Counted from the first letter of the stretch, positions 1 to 8,504 are shown. The stretch: DNA of 64,000 nucleotides from Bog-473 sp963743785 (GCA_963743785.1 CAVURD010000034.1:62001-126000), one strand, 5' to 3'. Translations and numbers: made by a program. The notes: generated from the letters alone by a model not told the origin.

Positions 1-534
1 GCTCACTTCGGGCCCGCGCACCGCCGGCACGATGCAGAACGCACACGAGTTGTCACACCCCATCTGGATGTTCACCCACGCCGCATAGGGCAGTTCACGC
101 ACGGCCGCCGGCGCCATGAGATGGTTGGAGATCGTCTCGGGATCGGGCGCATCGAGGATCTCCATCACCTGGCCCTCGGTGGTGGACCGCCGCAACAGGC
201 CCGGCGCACTGCCCAGGTTGTGGGTCCCGAAGACCACGTCGACCCAACCCACCTTCTCTTGAATCAACTCCCGGTCCTTCTGGGCCAGGCAGCCGCCGAC
301 GGCGATCTGCAGGCCCGGCTTGGCGTCTACCAGTGTCTTGAGGCTGCCCAGTGTGCCGTAGAGCTTCTGATCGGCGTTCTCCCGGATGCAGCACGTGTTG
401 AGGACCACCACGTCGGCCTGCTCCATGATCTCGGTCGGCTCCAGGCCATCGGCCACCAGCATCCCGGCCAGGCGCTCGGAGTCGTGCTCGTTCATCTGGC
501 ACCCGAACGTGCGGATGTAGAAGGACTTGGGCAT
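1..534 (-). CDS. miaB: tRNA-2-methylthio-N6-dimethylallyladenosine synthase MiaB, N-terminal part (runs off window)
   Basis: Methylthiolates i6A37 of tRNA using two iron-sulfur clusters and SAM. The ATG at 534 gives a protein opening MPKSFYIRTFGCQMNEHDSE, the standard start of the MTTase domain, followed by a conserved NTCCIRENAD segment carrying cluster cysteines and then VGGCLAQ. Before the edge the radical SAM core begins with MGCDNSCAFCIVP, a CxxxCxxC motif. About 178 codons are visible out of some 440-480 expected. The rest of the radical SAM domain and the TRAM domain lie outside the window. Codon use and frame are uninterrupted. The assignment is firm; only the far end is missing. Confidence 0.95.
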   Translation of the reverse strand, partial: MPKSFYIRTFGCQMNEHDSERLAGMLVADGLEPTEIMEQADVVVLNTCCIRENADQKLYGTLGSLKTLVDAKPGLQIAVGGCLAQKDRELIQEKVGWVDVVFGTHNLGSAPGLLRRSTTEGQVMEILDAPDPETISNHLMAPAAVRELPYAAWVNIQMGCDNSCAFCIVPAVRGPEVS

Positions 535-610
535 CCCGGCGAGTCTACGACCCTGCCCCTTGGCTCAATCCCCGGGCCGCCCGGTCCCTACGCCCACTCC
601 AGACGCCCGT

Positions 611-683
611 CCTTCCCGCTCTGTCCCGCTCTGTCCCGCTCTGTCCCTCTCTGTCCCGCTCTGTCCCGCTCTGTCCCGCTCTG
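611..683. repeat. 10-bp tandem repeat upstream of miaB
   Basis: Six consecutive units of CTCTGTCCCG (619-678, the third unit ending CT instead of CG) with a degenerate unit before and a partial one after. It lies in the spacer between divergent miaB and the hypothetical gene at 712. The unit is not a multiple of three, in keeping with a non-coding location. No hairpin is formed because the unit is strand-asymmetric (pyrimidine-rich on plus). Confidence 0.9.
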
Positions 684-696
684 ATGGCACGTGCCG

Positions 697-702
697 TACC
701 AT
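697..702 (+). promoter_or_regulatory. Candidate -10 box for the 712 gene
   Basis: TACCAT ends nine bases before the ATG at 712. No -35 hexamer or Shine-Dalgarno site is visible, so the transcript may be leaderless or nearly so. The same arrangement recurs elsewhere in the window. Confidence 0.4.
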
Positions 703-711
703 TTCGCCTCG

Positions 712-1275
712 ATGTCCGTGCCGCCGTCTTCTGGAACCGCACCCGACGTCGATACCGGGACGCGTCGGCCCTCTCGCCGACTGCACCCGGCCCTCGCGTC
801 GCGCACGCGCATCGTCTCCGTGGCCATCGTGGTCGTCGTCGTGGGTGTGGGCGCTACCGCCATCATCGCCGTCCAAAGGCACGACGCCGCAGTCACCGCG
901 GCAAAGCAGTCACTCGCTCAAGCTGACAGGACCCTTGCCGCCAGGTTCAACAGCTATACCCAGCGGACCAAGGTGTGCGAAGGAGTGGCCAATCCGTACA
1001 AGTGCATCGAATCCGCCGACCTGGCATTGGTACCTCACCTCAATGACTATGTGCGCTCACTGGGTCACGCGACGAGCGCCGGACTGGCGCAGAAGGTTGT
1101 CAACGTCGCGCACACCGATGCGGAGAACGCGGCCAAAGCGTTCCACATGGTGGGCGGCGCCGCGCCCACCAAAGCGGGCTACACCAACGCGGTGGCCCGA
1201 TCCGACCTCTTCAGCGTCGTCGACACCCTGCAGAACTCGGTGAATGCGGTCATCAGCCAGCTCAACCAGGGATGA
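712..1275 (+). CDS. Hypothetical single-pass membrane protein with extracytoplasmic domain
   Basis: A 187-residue protein of unknown function. A Pro/Arg-rich cytoplasmic head of about 35 residues is followed by one hydrophobic helix (around residues 37-57, Val-rich) and a roughly 130-residue outer domain that looks helical, with two cysteines (KVCEG and YKCIES) that could form a disulfide. The ATG at 712 is preferred over 691 because it follows a TACCAT -10 box by nine bases; the alternative adds seven residues. It stands alone between divergent miaB and convergent thrB, ending 19 bp from the latter. I do not recognise the family. Confidence 0.65.
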   Translation: MSVPPSSGTAPDVDTGTRRPSRRLHPALASRTRIVSVAIVVVVVGVGATAIIAVQRHDAAVTAAKQSLAQADRTLAARFNSYTQRTKVCEGVANPYKCIESADLALVPHLNDYVRSLGHATSAGLAQKVVNVAHTDAENAAKAFHMVGGAAPTKAGYTNAVARSDLFSVVDTLQNSVNAVISQLNQG

Positions 1276-1294
1276 TCGACCTCCACCGGCTGCT

Positions 1295-2161
1295 TCATGC
1301 GGGCAACTCCGCCGCGTCGCCATAGACCAACCCATCTCGGTCAGCCTGTAACCGCAGCACGCTGGCCGCGAAGCCGAGCGTCGCCAGCGCGCCCTCGACG
1401 CGATCACACACGCCGCCCAGCGCGGTCTGGGTGGTGATACCCAAAAGGGTCGGTCCGGCCCCTGACCAGCACGAGGCCAGCGCACCAGCCTCCACCAACG
1501 CAGCCAGCAGGACCGGAGCCTCAGGGAACAGGGTCGTGCGCGCGTCTTGATGGAGGCGATCACCGGTCGCGGCCGAGGTGAGTACCGACGGTTCGGCCAA
1601 CCCGGCCAGCAGCAGGCCCATGCGCCCGAGATTGAAGGTGGCATCGGCTCGGGACACCGAGTCCGGCAGCACCCGTCGGGCCTCAGAGGTGGCCAACGAG
1701 CGATCGGGCACAACGGCGACAAAGGCCAACTGCTCGCTCAGCGCGAGCGGGGCAACCAGCGCCTTGGTCTCGACCATGGTGGCCGCAACCAGGCCCCCGA
1801 CGACACTCGCCGCGGCATTTTCCGGGTGGCCGTCATAGACGGCGGCCACGGCCAGCGGGTCCTCCGCCCCAGCCGCGCCCGCGGCGGCGGCGGCCAGAGC
1901 GGCCGACGATCCCAATCCCCGCGACACGGGAATTTGGGAATGTACGGTCACGGCGAAGCGGTCGTGCCCCAGGACACCGGCCACGACCCGTGCCGCCAGG
2001 TGCGACGCGTCGCCCGAATGGTCGGCGCCCTCACCGGTGCTGCGGACCGAAAGCGCCGGCGCCGGCTCGACCTCAACTTGTACGTAGCGGTCCAACGCGA
2101 TGGCGAGCACGTCAAATCCCGGCCCGAGATTCGCCGACGAAGCAGGGGCTCGAGCGCGCAC
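1295..2161 (-). CDS. thrB: Homoserine kinase
   Basis: ATP-dependent phosphorylation of L-homoserine, the committed step towards threonine. A GHMP kinase of 288 residues: the N-terminal ARAPASSANLGPGFDVLAIA strand, the ATP-binding loop PVSRGLGSSAA and the C-terminal SGAGPTLLGI motif are all present. The GTG at 2161 is chosen because it puts the conserved strand at residue 2 and lies 4 bp after the stop of the upstream carboxypeptidase; longer readings run backwards through that gene. It is the last gene of an ftsK-carboxypeptidase-thrB run. No other threonine gene (hom, thrC) is next to it, which is unusual for actinobacteria. GHMP family is certain, substrate very likely. Confidence 0.9.
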   Translation of the reverse strand: MRARAPASSANLGPGFDVLAIALDRYVQVEVEPAPALSVRSTGEGADHSGDASHLAARVVAGVLGHDRFAVTVHSQIPVSRGLGSSAALAAAAAGAAGAEDPLAVAAVYDGHPENAAASVVGGLVAATMVETKALVAPLALSEQLAFVAVVPDRSLATSEARRVLPDSVSRADATFNLGRMGLLLAGLAEPSVLTSAATGDRLHQDARTTLFPEAPVLLAALVEAGALASCWSGAGPTLLGITTQTALGGVCDRVEGALATLGFAASVLRLQADRDGLVYGDAAELPA

Positions 2162-2165
2162 GCAG

Positions 2166-3581
2166 TTAGAATAAGCGTTGGAAGAGCGTTTCCTTGGGAA
2201 GGTCCCGGGCCAGTCGTACGGGGACCACGATGTGTCGGTTCGCCAGGGTGACCACCACCGAGCCGACCCGGGTGCCCGCGGCGTCACCTGAAACGACGGC
2301 GTGGGTGGGCACAAAGATGCGGTGGTACGAGAGTCCGGGCCAGGTCAGCACTTCGGTGGTTGGTTGCGCCACCGCATCGACCGAGTGGCCGGCTGCGCTG
2401 ACCCGGGCGACCACCGACCCCGAAGGGACGACGGCTTCCGACCCGAGCGAGGTGTCGACCGCGTCGGCCAATGTGAGCGCCGCACCTCCGGCCGCCAGCA
2501 GGACGTTGGGCTGGTTCACTCCCGTCTGCCCCGTCACGGCGGCGAGGATCAGGACCTTCTGACCATGGACGACGCGCGCCACGGCCAAGACATCACATCC
2601 TCCCGCCTGGCTGGTGAAGCCCGATTTCACCCCGACGGTGCCGAGGAAGCCCAGGAGCGGCGTGTACGTCGCCACCGTGCCCGCCACCGGCAGCGTCACC
2701 GATGGCATCCGCACAATGGACGCCAGGGTCGGGTCTTCCATGTCCTTGGCCGCCACGATCAAGATGTCGCTCGCCGTCGACTGCGAGCCGGCGTTGTAGC
2801 CGCTGGCGTCGGCGAAGGTGGTGTGCGTCATGCCCAGTTGGGCCGCCGCCTGATTCATCTTGGCCACGAAAGCCGGGAGGGTCCCGGCATCCCAGGTGGC
2901 GAGCGCGTCGGCGAAGTCGTTGGCCGAATGGACCAGCATGCCTTCCAGCAGCTGCATCTCGGTCAGGACTTCGCCGACGGTCATCGCGGCATTGGCTTGG
3001 TCCTGGGTGGTGTCCGCCTCGTAGTCAGCCACGTCGGCTGGCGTCATGGTGATGTTGGGACCGCTCTCCCCGACGCCGATGGGATGATCCTGCAGGATCA
3101 CATACGCCGTCATCAGTTTCGTCAGGCTGGCAACGGGAACGGGAACCTCATTGCTCGAGCTCTCGGCCACACCGAGTGACGGCACGGAGATGGCCGACTG
3201 ACCCATGGCGGCCCACGGCAGGGTGACCGGGGGGGACGAGATCGTCACCGTTGGAGCTATGGTCGACGTCACCGTAGCTGCGGCTACCGGGGCACGAAGG
3301 CGGGCGGTGACGAAGCCTCCGGCAGCAGCCAGGATGGCCACGAGCAGGAGGGCCAGCACGATCCGGGCCCACGTCCGACGTTTGCGGGGTGAGGTGGCCG
3401 CATGGCGGCCCCGACCATTTGTTGCAGGTTCAGTTGCAGGTTCAGGTGTCGGTGCGAGTTCAGGTGGGGCGAGCGAGCCGAGCCGGTCCGGCTGGACGAC
3501 CTGAGTGTGCTCGTCGACCTGGTCGAGCTGATTGAGCTGGAATGGCGCCACCATCAGCGGCACCGGATTTGGCGCGGTCAA
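2166..3581 (-). CDS. Serine-type D-Ala-D-Ala carboxypeptidase (PBP5/DacA family, peptidase S11)
   Basis: Trims the terminal D-Ala of peptidoglycan pentapeptides outside the membrane. The three penicillin-binding motifs are in order: SLTK (Ser152, Lys155), SAN (Ser219-Asn221) and KSG (319-321). The N-terminal 70 residues are Pro/Glu-rich and cytoplasmic, followed by a transmembrane helix at about 72-94, so the enzyme is anchored at its N terminus rather than by the C-terminal amphipathic helix of classic PBP5. It is 471 residues long. The start lies 4 bp after the ftsK stop, and thrB follows 4 bp downstream, so all three genes are probably co-transcribed. The link with FtsK suggests a role in division or growth-zone wall remodelling (inference). 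Confidence 0.9.
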   Translation of the reverse strand: MTAPNPVPLMVAPFQLNQLDQVDEHTQVVQPDRLGSLAPPELAPTPEPATEPATNGRGRHAATSPRKRRTWARIVLALLLVAILAAAGGFVTARLRAPVAAATVTSTIAPTVTISSPPVTLPWAAMGQSAISVPSLGVAESSSNEVPVPVASLTKLMTAYVILQDHPIGVGESGPNITMTPADVADYEADTTQDQANAAMTVGEVLTEMQLLEGMLVHSANDFADALATWDAGTLPAFVAKMNQAAAQLGMTHTTFADASGYNAGSQSTASDILIVAAKDMEDPTLASIVRMPSVTLPVAGTVATYTPLLGFLGTVGVKSGFTSQAGGCDVLAVARVVHGQKVLILAAVTGQTGVNQPNVLLAAGGAALTLADAVDTSLGSEAVVPSGSVVARVSAAGHSVDAVAQPTTEVLTWPGLSYHRIFVPTHAVVSGDAAGTRVGSVVVTLANRHIVVPVRLARDLPKETLFQRLF

Positions 3582-3584
3582 GGG

Positions 3585-6002
3585 TCAACGCGCATCGAGC
3601 TCATCGATGGTCATCAAGACCTGACGAGCCTTGGAACCCTCGCTCGGGCCGACCACGCCACGGCGTTCGAGCAGATCCATCAGCCGACCGGCCCGCGCGA
3701 AGCCCACCCGGAGCTTCCGCTGCAACATCGAGGTCGACCCCAGCTGCGAGCGGACGACCAGATCCATGGCTTGGGTGAGCAGTTCATCGTCGTCGTCATC
3801 GACGCCCCGGACTCCACCGGATCCCTCTTGCACCTCCTCGATGCCCACGATCGGCTCGGTGACACCGCCTTGGGCCTTCCAGAAGTCCACCACACCCCGA
3901 ACTTCCTCTTCAGAGACCCACGGACCCTGCAGTCGCCGCGGGATGTTCGATGAGGCCGTCAGCAGCAACATGTCGCCCTTGCCGATCAGCCGCTCTGCTC
4001 CGGGTTGGTCCAGGATGACCCGGCTGTCTGCCAACGACGACACCGAGAAGGCCATGCGACTGGGGACATTGGCCTTGATCACTCCGGTGATCACGTCAAC
4101 CGACGGACGTTGCGTGGCCAGCACCAGGTGGATACCGACCGCTCGGGCCATCTGGGCGATACGGACGACCGAGTCCTCCACGTCTCGGGCCGCCACCATC
4201 ATGAGGTCGTTGAGTTCGTCGACCACGATCAGCACGAAGGGCAGAGCCTCGGGCATCTGCGGGTCGTCGTCGATCTCCGCTTCGGTGTCGATGGCGGGAT
4301 GACCCTCACCCAGCGCCTGTGTCGCCACCGCCGCCACCTGGCGACGGATCGACGGACCACCCACCGGCCCGATCTCACCGGAGGCCAGCCCGGCGTTGTA
4401 GCCCGTGATGTCGCGCATACCGTATTCAGCCAAGAGGTCGTACCGGCGCTCCATCTCCTTGACCGCCCACGACAGTGCGTTGGCGGCCTTCTTCGGATCG
4501 ACCACCACCTGGGTGATGAGGTGAGGGAGCCCGTTGTACTGGCCCAACTCGACCCGCTTGGGGTCGATGAGCATGAGCCTCACCTGATCCGGGGTGCTCC
4601 GCATGAGCACCGACGTGATGACGGAGTTGATGCACGACGACTTCCCGGCGCCGGTGGCACCTGAGATCAGGATGTGGGGCATCTCGGCCAGGTTGGCCAT
4701 GACGGCGCGACCCGCGATGTCTCGCCCCATGGCCACTTCCAGCGGGTGGGTGGCCGCCTTCGCCTCGCTGGAGGCGAGAATGTCACCGAGCGCCACCAGT
4801 TGACGCTGTCGATTCGGTACCTCGACCCCGATAGCCGATTTGCCCGGGATGGGAGCCAGAATCCGCACATCCGGTGAGGCCATGGCATACGCGATGTCCC
4901 TCGAGAGGCTGGTGACCCGTGCCACCTTCACCCCGGCCCCGAGTTCCAGTTCGAACCGGGTCACCGACGGACCCACCGTGGACCCCACCAGGCGCGTGGC
5001 CACCCCATGCGCCGCCAGGGCGGCGACGAGTGCATCGCCTGCCAGCTCGACCTGGCGTCGGTCGTGGCGCAGTTGCTTGGTCGGCGGCAGGTAACTCAAC
5101 GGCGGCAGCTTCCAGTCCCCGCTCGACCTCGGGGTGACTACTGCTACTGGAACTGACGGGGGCGCCGGCGCCTGATCGGCCTGGCCCGAATGGCCCTCCG
5201 TCGGTTCCTCGGCTGGTTCGGGTTCGCCCAGCGGCCCGTCGTCCAGGTCGTCGAACGGCTGAGTCTCGGGGGCCACCTTCGGCGCCGGCGGGTCGGGAAC
5301 CTCCTTCATCGCGCCGTCTTTTGTCTCATCGCCGTCCAGCGCGCCTCCCTTCCACCACGAGGCCAGGGTGGATCCGACGGCCCCGGCGGCGATGCGCAGG
5401 GCCCGGCCACACGTGGCCAGGGCGATGCCGGTGGCGATGAGAATGGCCACGATGATCAGGGCGACGAAGACCACGGAGGCGCCGGCCGTTCCGATCCCGG
5501 CCGCCAGCGGGTGACCCACCAGGGCGCCCACCCAGCCCCCGGCATCCTTGACGCCGGCCTCCCGGATACCCGGAGTGCCGTTGGCCAGTTCGGCCAGGCC
5601 GCAGATGCCGATGAGTCCCAGGGCGGACCCCAGTCCGGTCCGGAGCGGATCAGGCCGCTCCCGCTCCACCAGCAGGATCACGCCCGCGCCGGCACAGACG
5701 AGCGGGAGGACCGTGCGAGCCCACCCTGTCAACCAGGCCAGGTCGCTGTCCACGCCGTGGCCCACCGGGCCCAGTGCATGGGCCCAGATGGCGAGGGCCA
5801 GGAGCACACTCAGCGTGATCAGGCCGATCGCCCACAGATCCCCGGCGTGTGCACTCAGGACGGAGGGAGGCGGTGGGGCGGGCTTCTTCCTGGCCCGGGA
5901 AGCGGGTTTGCGGGCCGGCGTACGCGGCGCGGGGGTTCTGCGCTTCGTCGTCACCACAGTGGGCACGAGATTACTGCTGCCAAGGGCGGTTCCGGGGGAC
6001 AC
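3585..6002 (-). CDS. ftsK: DNA translocase FtsK/SpoIIIE
   Basis: Hexameric ATP-driven DNA pump that clears chromosome dimers and trailing DNA from the division septum. It has 805 residues: a basic Pro/Ala-rich head, about four hydrophobic helices between 55 and 200 (FtsK_4TM), an acidic Pro-rich linker (about 225-290), the motor with Walker A GATGAGKS at 448-455 and Walker B VLIVVDELNDL, and a C-terminal winged-helix gamma domain that reads DNA polarity. The start is uncertain: GTG 6002 has GGTGGA directly against it, and GTG codons at 5966 and 5957 are alternatives that keep all domains. A LexA-type box lies just upstream in the shared divergent region; E. coli ftsK is also known as the damage-inducible dinH. 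Confidence 0.96.
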   Translation of the reverse strand: MSPGTALGSSNLVPTVVTTKRRTPAPRTPARKPASRARKKPAPPPPSVLSAHAGDLWAIGLITLSVLLALAIWAHALGPVGHGVDSDLAWLTGWARTVLPLVCAGAGVILLVERERPDPLRTGLGSALGLIGICGLAELANGTPGIREAGVKDAGGWVGALVGHPLAAGIGTAGASVVFVALIIVAILIATGIALATCGRALRIAAGAVGSTLASWWKGGALDGDETKDGAMKEVPDPPAPKVAPETQPFDDLDDGPLGEPEPAEEPTEGHSGQADQAPAPPSVPVAVVTPRSSGDWKLPPLSYLPPTKQLRHDRRQVELAGDALVAALAAHGVATRLVGSTVGPSVTRFELELGAGVKVARVTSLSRDIAYAMASPDVRILAPIPGKSAIGVEVPNRQRQLVALGDILASSEAKAATHPLEVAMGRDIAGRAVMANLAEMPHILISGATGAGKSSCINSVITSVLMRSTPDQVRLMLIDPKRVELGQYNGLPHLITQVVVDPKKAANALSWAVKEMERRYDLLAEYGMRDITGYNAGLASGEIGPVGGPSIRRQVAAVATQALGEGHPAIDTEAEIDDDPQMPEALPFVLIVVDELNDLMMVAARDVEDSVVRIAQMARAVGIHLVLATQRPSVDVITGVIKANVPSRMAFSVSSLADSRVILDQPGAERLIGKGDMLLLTASSNIPRRLQGPWVSEEEVRGVVDFWKAQGGVTEPIVGIEEVQEGSGGVRGVDDDDDELLTQAMDLVVRSQLGSTSMLQRKLRVGFARAGRLMDLLERRGVVGPSEGSKARQVLMTIDELDAR

Positions 6003-6010
6003 TCCACCGA

Positions 6011-6039
6011 TTGAAAAGCGAACATACGTTCGCTACACT
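6011..6039 (+). promoter_or_regulatory. Promoter with embedded LexA (SOS) box between ftsK and the radical SAM gene
   Basis: TTGAAA (6011-6016) and TACACT (6034-6039) are separated by exactly 17 bases. The spacer is filled by AGCGAACATACGTTCGCT (6017-6034), a palindrome with one central mismatch that contains GAAC-N4-GTTC, the LexA box of gram-positives and actinobacteria. LexA bound here would block RNA polymerase. The predicted start of transcription falls on or next to the ATG at 6046, so the plus-strand mRNA should be leaderless. The box also lies within 60 bp of the ftsK start on the other strand. The sequence match is direct; regulation is inferred. Confidence 0.85.
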
Positions 6040-6045
6040 AGTCCC

Positions 6046-7053
6046 ATGACGCTCCGCTGGGCCCTCGCCAGCACCGAGGAAGACGGCACGTTGTTCGCCG
6101 ACGAGCGGGCGGCGACCCGCCACGTCGGCCGGGGCGCCTACGCCGGACTCGAGTTCCTCCACGTGAACGCCCGCACGATCATCAATGCCGTTCCCACACA
6201 GAGCCAGATGCCCTTCCGGTACACCATCAACGCCTATCGGGGCTGCAGTCACGCCTGCACCTATTGCTTCGCCCGCCCGACGCACGAGTACCTCGGCCTC
6301 GACATCGGTTCGGACTTCGAGCGCCGAATCGTGGTCAAGATCAACGCGGTCGAACGCCTGCGGGCCGAGGTGCGCGCCGCCAAATGGAACGGGGACCACA
6401 TCGCCATGGGCACCAACACCGATCCATACCAACACGCCGAAGGCAAGTACCACCTCACCCGCGGCATCATCGACGTGCTGTCCGAAGCCCGGAATCCCTT
6501 CAGCATTCTGACCAAGTCCACCTTGATCCTGCGGGATGCCAAGGCATTGGCCGCGGCGGCCGCCCGCACGGATGTGTCCGTGAGTTTCTCAGTCGGCACC
6601 CTGGATCGGGACGTCTGGAGGTTGACCGAACCGGGGACTCCCCCACCGGACAAGCGCCTCGAAGCGTTGCGCCGCCTGACCGAGGCCGGTGTCTCCTGCG
6701 GCGTCCTGGTGGCACCCTTGCTGCCGGGGCTCTCCGACGGGGAGGACCAGATCGAGCACGTCGTCGAGGCCTGTGCGCGTGCCGGTGCGGTGTCGATCCA
6801 TGGACTGGCGCTGCATCTTCGGGGCCCCATGCGAGCGCACTACACGGCGTGGCTCGAGGGCGTCCGCCCGGATCTCGCCGCTCTCTACCGGGAACGGTTC
6901 AAGGGCGGGGCCTATCAGCCTCAGAGCGAGAGGGACCGGGTCGCCGACGTCGTACACGACGTGGCCCGCCGATGCGGTGTGACCGGGCGAGACACGTACG
7001 AGCGGGCGGCTCCCGTCCACATCACCCCCAGCGCGCAACTCTCGCTGCTCTAA
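6046..7053 (+). CDS. Radical SAM protein, Rv2578c-like (SplB-related)
   Basis: A 335-residue radical SAM protein. The cluster motif CSHACTYC (Cys67, Cys71, Cys74) is followed by FARPTHEYLG, a signature I associate with the mycobacterial Rv2578c family and with related proteins near spore photoproduct lyase; GTNTDPYQ and TKSTLILRD are further family motifs. The substrate is unknown. The ATG at 6046 is fixed by the promoter six bases upstream and by the family N terminus (LRWA); longer in-frame readings run into antisense ftsK. A LexA box in its promoter predicts induction by DNA damage, fitting a role in nucleic-acid repair or modification. A 19-codon reading frame overlaps its stop (TAATG). 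Confidence 0.88.
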   Translation: MTLRWALASTEEDGTLFADERAATRHVGRGAYAGLEFLHVNARTIINAVPTQSQMPFRYTINAYRGCSHACTYCFARPTHEYLGLDIGSDFERRIVVKINAVERLRAEVRAAKWNGDHIAMGTNTDPYQHAEGKYHLTRGIIDVLSEARNPFSILTKSTLILRDAKALAAAAARTDVSVSFSVGTLDRDVWRLTEPGTPPPDKRLEALRRLTEAGVSCGVLVAPLLPGLSDGEDQIEHVVEACARAGAVSIHGLALHLRGPMRAHYTAWLEGVRPDLAALYRERFKGGAYQPQSERDRVADVVHDVARRCGVTGRDTYERAAPVHITPSAQLSLL

Positions 7054-7112
7054 TGGCAACGCTTCTCGTGGCAACGCTTCTCATGGCAACGCCTCTCGTC
7101 GCAAAGCTCTAG
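7053..7112 (+). CDS. Possible 19-residue repeat peptide coupled to the radical SAM gene
   Basis: ATG at 7053 overlaps the preceding TAA stop (TAATG), a typical re-initiation junction. It opens a frame reading MATLLVATLLMATPLVAKL. The DNA is four imperfect copies of a 15-bp unit (like ATGGCAACGCTTCTC), so the peptide is four five-residue repeats ending at TAG 7112. Hydrophobic and potentially membrane-inserting. It may equally be a non-coding tandem repeat that merely keeps an open frame; no homologue is known to me. Confidence 0.3.
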   Translation: MATLLVATLLMATPLVAKL

Positions 7113-7218
7113 CAAAGCCCGATTCGGCCCAGGCGGAGCTGCCGCAACCGCTTAGCGACCTCGTTGAAATCTCACGTGCATATCGTGGCCCGTAGTCAAG
7201 CGGGGAATCAGCGGGCAA

Positions 7219-7797
7219 ATGAACGAAGGCGAATACACAGGGCCACTGAAGTTGGTAGCTCCGACCGCAGGCGCGGGTCGCCGTTGGCGAAATGCCCCCC
7301 CGTTCATGCGCGGGTTGTGCGGCCTGACGGCTGTCCTCATGCTCTGTGGCGTTGTCGGGGGTCTGGCCCCCTCGGCGCAAGCGTCTTCCTCCGTGTCTTA
7401 TCTCAGTGCAACGATCGGTTGGACGCCACAAATCCCAGCGGGTGAGAAGTTCGTCATTACCGACGTTGGGGGTAACTGCGATACTGACAAGAATCTGCCC
7501 GGGCCTTTTACTATTCCCTACGCGCGTGAGACCAAGGTTGCCCTCTTCAGATCCAAAGATGATGGCGTTTGCTTCTTCGAAGGCACCAACGCGCAGTTCA
7601 AGATCACGGTGACGAACCCGAATGGCGCCAAAGGCTCGGTCCTTTTCAATGTGACGCAAAGTAGTTTTTCATCCGATTACAGAATGGACTTCTACGGCGA
7701 GCAAAAGTTGAGCCGGCCCTACGGATACGTCACGGGCGAGGGCACCAAGGCGCCCCACGCGTACAACTTCGAGATCGTGTTCAAGTCGTACCCTTGA
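7219..7797 (+). CDS. Secreted orphan protein
   Basis: A 192-residue protein from ATG 7219, or about 163 from ATG 7306. The second start gives a clean signal peptide: MRGLCG, a hydrophobic stretch and an AQA|SS cleavage site near residue 55 of the long form. The mature part is about 135 residues, looks beta-rich and carries two cysteines (GGNCDTD and GVCFFE) that could pair. Codons such as TTT, ACT, GAT and AAG are more frequent than in neighbouring genes, and the local GC content looks lower, suggesting recent transfer. No promoter or good ribosome site was seen. Function and family unknown. Confidence 0.65.
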   Translation: MNEGEYTGPLKLVAPTAGAGRRWRNAPPFMRGLCGLTAVLMLCGVVGGLAPSAQASSSVSYLSATIGWTPQIPAGEKFVITDVGGNCDTDKNLPGPFTIPYARETKVALFRSKDDGVCFFEGTNAQFKITVTNPNGAKGSVLFNVTQSSFSSDYRMDFYGEQKLSRPYGYVTGEGTKAPHAYNFEIVFKSYP

Positions 7798-7840
7798 GCT
7801 GAACAGTCGTTACCTCGTCGACCTGGAGCCGGCCGCCGGT

Positions 7841-7862
7841 CCCGGTCGGCATGTTGACCGGG
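7841..7862 (+). terminator. Weak hairpin downstream of the secreted protein gene
   Basis: CCCGGTC (7841-7847), an 8-base loop, then GACCGGG (7856-7862): a perfect 7-bp GC stem 43 bases after the stop. No T tract follows, so termination is uncertain. The rest of 7798-7980 shows nothing recognisable. Confidence 0.3.
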
Positions 7863-7983
7863 GGTCCGACGTATTTGGCGCCCGTCACTGGTCCACGCCG
7901 CCGGTCACCCCCCCTCACCACGGAGAGAACCCCCCTTCGAGTAGGCCCGGCACGGCTCTCCGGCGGCGTGACACACTCTTTTG

Positions 7984-8295
7984 GTGCGAGTGCCCATCGC
8001 TTGTTCGCTGACCGCGGCCGCCGCCGATGACCGCATCGACGAGTGGCGCCGTTTCCTGGCGGCGTCCGTTGATGCGGCCGAGAGAACCAGCCCCCAACAG
8101 CTTCGGATGCACCTCGCCTCGACCACCGTGTTGGCGGCGGCCGTGGACTTGGCGCAGCGGGAGAAGGCCTGCTGTGAATTCTTCGAGTTCTCGATTGGCA
8201 TCGAGGCGGATGCATTGTGGCTGTCGGTCCGGGTTCCCGCCGAGGCATCACTCGTCCTCGATGACTTCGCACGGCTGCTTCCCAATGATTCCTGA
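7984..8295 (+). CDS. Small conserved actinobacterial protein with a vicinal Cys-Cys
   Basis: About 103 residues. It opens VPIACSLTA and has a central AQREKACCEFFEFSI block followed by a two-strand tail (LWLSVRVPAE). This ACxL...CCxFFxF layout is one I associate with small actinobacterial proteins that are sometimes fused to or encoded near MerR regulators; the conserved cysteines suggest metal or thiol sensing, but no activity is assigned. Three in-frame starts compete (TTG 7981, GTG 7984, GTG 7990) and none has a Shine-Dalgarno site. It stands alone. Confidence 0.6.
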   Translation: MRVPIACSLTAAAADDRIDEWRRFLAASVDAAERTSPQQLRMHLASTTVLAAAVDLAQREKACCEFFEFSIGIEADALWLSVRVPAEASLVLDDFARLLPNDS

Positions 8296-8504
8296 TCTCT
8301 GAAGGCAACTCGCGGGAGTCTGCTCCGGCGAGTTGCGGGAGGATCCTCCTCTCTCCGGTCTCAGTCTCTTTGACGACACGTTTGACGAATAGTGCCCACG
8401 GGGTTGCAGCCAGAACATTCGGGTATAGGCAGAAGGGGTGCGGGTAGGTGTACCGGTAGAGGTGGACCCCCGTGCCGGCGTCGCCACTAAAGGAGATTTG
8501 AACC

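Noticed and set aside
611..683. CRISPR array
   Set aside because: The 10-bp units are contiguous without spacers and too short; no cas gene is in the window.
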